A stretch of DNA of 8,000 nt, taken from contig CAMPKG010000152.1 of the NCBI GenBank assembly GCA_946887085.1, positions 1 through 8,000 on the forward strand, in the 5' to 3' direction. Position numbers and translations under genes: made by a program. Positions 7,024-8,000 of this stretch are shown here, piece after piece. The stretch's first letter is position 1; each line of letters opens with the position of its first letter. This DNA comes from an uncultured Sphingobacteriales bacterium. Lineage in GTDB: Bacteria > Bacteroidota > Bacteroidia > Chitinophagales > Chitinophagaceae. Under the pieces are notes generated by a model, which was given only the letters and a program-made list of their open reading frames with translations, had not been told where the DNA came from and searched no databases.

Positions 7024-7044
7024 TTTACATTTTACATTTTCACC
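7024..7044 (+). promoter_or_regulatory. T-rich tandem heptamer leader directly before the start codon
   Basis: TTTACAT occurs twice in tandem (7024-7030, 7031-7037), followed by TTT and then CACC before the ATG at 7045. There is no Shine-Dalgarno. The unstructured A/T-rich stretch fits how Bacteroidota start translation. TACATTTT within it resembles the -7 element TAnnTTTG without its final G, but lies too close to the start codon to be a promoter for this gene. Confidence 0.3.
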
Positions 7045-7893
7045 ATGCCCGACGTTAATATCACCATCAATACACCTACGCTCACCGCGGGTAAAACATT
7101 CAAGGTGCGCTACCGCTTGCTACCTGCCGGCGCCTGGAGCAGTTACCAGACCGAGACCAATGCTACCTTCACCCTCACCGGCCTGGCTGATGGGTATTAC
7201 GAGCTGGAGGCGATCATTGTGAACGCAGACAGCAGCGAATGCCCGCCTACGTATAAAAAGTTCCAGGTGGTTACGCCTTTTGCCTGCATCACCTTTACCG
7301 CGGAGATAGTACAGAGCGGCAGCCTCTACTATATGGAGATCAGTTATACACCACCATCCGGTAACCCTGCCTGCGGCTGGATAATAGTGTGCAACGGCAA
7401 TGTGGTGAACTATCCAAGCTTGCCAACTCCGCCATTGAAGATACAGACGCTGAATAAGAACCAACACCTGCAGATCATCGCCAACAACTGCAATGGCAAC
7501 CAGCGCGCCTGCTTCAGTGAAGAGATACCGGAGATAGTGCCGGAGCCTTGTGTGCCCGTGGTATTAGGCACTGTAACTGCGGCATTCAACCATGTGAACG
7601 GAAACGGCAAATATGTTTTTGATATCACCATCCCCATCACGCAGTCTGTGCCCTGCACTAACTGGTTCACCCTGCTTTGCACCCAGCAAAATGTACCGTC
7701 ATCCGTTGCGGGCAATGTCAGCTTTTCAAATTTTACGTTTGGCAACATAGCCTGCACGGCCACCAGCCTAACCTTCCAGATCACGGCACATCCGCCACAA
7801 GCCAGCGGCGTGAAGCTGTTTGAATTTGCCGGTAAGCTGATAGACGGCTGCAATGTGATGCATGATTTTGAAGTAGAGGTGGAGCATGATTAG
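7045..7893 (+). CDS. Cysteine-rich protein with FN3-like N-terminus and internal duplication
   Basis: This 282-residue protein has no signal peptide or membrane segment. Residues 3-76 resemble an FN3 domain: FKVRYRL near 19-25, then FTLTGLADGYYELEAIIVN, ending in YKKFQVV at 70-76, comparable to the separate FN3 protein encoded just upstream. Residues 81-168 and 169-282 appear to be two diverged copies of one module. Each starts with Cys, then has a hydrophobic strand (YYMEISY, YVFDITI), a Pro-x(0-1)-Cys and Trp (C110/W112, C204/W207), and a second Cys (C116, C212). There are 11 cysteines, some possibly paired. The likely role is a tail-tip appendage or receptor-contact protein (inference from position and domain type). 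It lies 253 bases after the FN3 gene, behind the phased-repeat region, and so may have its own control. The start at 7045 is supported by the complete FN3-like domain. Confidence 0.58.
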   Translation: MPDVNITINTPTLTAGKTFKVRYRLLPAGAWSSYQTETNATFTLTGLADGYYELEAIIVNADSSECPPTYKKFQVVTPFACITFTAEIVQSGSLYYMEISYTPPSGNPACGWIIVCNGNVVNYPSLPTPPLKIQTLNKNQHLQIIANNCNGNQRACFSEEIPEIVPEPCVPVVLGTVTAAFNHVNGNGKYVFDITIPITQSVPCTNWFTLLCTQQNVPSSVAGNVSFSNFTFGNIACTATSLTFQITAHPPQASGVKLFEFAGKLIDGCNVMHDFEVEVEHD

Positions 7894-8000
7894 CATACTA
7901 CGTCACAGCAAGGCACAAAGCAGGCCCGCGATTTGTGGTGAGGTATAGGTGTCATTTAGTTACGCGCCCGTACCCTCAACATCACTGATATATATAGTGC
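7894..8000. other. 3' flank with no recognised gene
   Basis: No convincing start codon with a coding pattern is seen here on either strand. A weak inverted repeat (CACTG at 7983-7987 with TAGTG at 7995-7999) lies at the very end of the window. It may be the start of a terminator or nothing; its right side is cut off. Confidence 0.3.

Noticed and set aside
7045..7893. Variable region of a diversity-generating retroelement in a tail protein
   Set aside because: No reverse transcriptase, template repeat or C-type lectin-like end is visible in the window; no adenine-specific variation can be judged from one sequence.
7939..7977. Stem between TGAGGTA and TACCCTCA
   Set aside because: It needs a bulge and a loop of about 25 bases, with no T-run after it; not convincing as a terminator.

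Overview
The window looks like the tail-tip end of a siphovirus-like prophage, or a domesticated tail cluster, in a Bacteroidota genome. A Chitinophagaceae/Sphingobacteriales-type host is the best guess. The host call rests on four things: a TTTG / TAnnTTTG promoter, start codons with no Shine-Dalgarno, a divergent gene whose signal peptide ends in AGA-Q, and a C/G-tract nested palindrome of a kind I recall from this phylum. The phage call rests mainly on the first long gene, whose coiled coils, hydrophobic segments and C-terminal glycine-rich motif are typical of tape measure proteins. No head, portal, terminase, integrase, lysis or regulatory gene is visible.

Layout: 1-71 (-) is the 5' end of a secreted-protein gene. 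72-267 is an AT-rich divergent intergenic region with a good Bacteroidota promoter facing right and two inverted repeats in the leader. 268-2460 is the tape measure gene. 2479-4743 is a large tail-tip/hub-like protein with an internal hydrophobic stretch. 4741-4807 is a nested palindrome that begins in the stop codon of that gene. 4829-6544 is a cysteine-rich structural protein. 6546-6791 is a single-domain fibronectin type III (FN3) protein one base downstream of it. 6792-7044 is an AT-rich gap with two blocks of 10-bp phased direct repeats, an inverted copy, and a possible promoter. 7045-7893 is a cysteine-rich protein with an FN3-like N-terminus and a degenerate internal duplication. 7894-8000 has no recognisable gene.

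Working together (inference): the tape measure protein sets tail length and helps DNA ejection. The next gene would cap the tail and form the hub. The cysteine-rich and FN3-type proteins would make up the distal, probably host-contacting part of the tail. The last gene, behind its own repeat-rich control region, may be regulated separately from the rest.

The parts most worth a second look are the phased repeat array at 6808-6965, the nested palindrome at 4741-4807, the placement of the tape measure gene at the head of its own transcription unit, and the jump from zero cysteines in the tape measure protein to 46 in the four downstream proteins.
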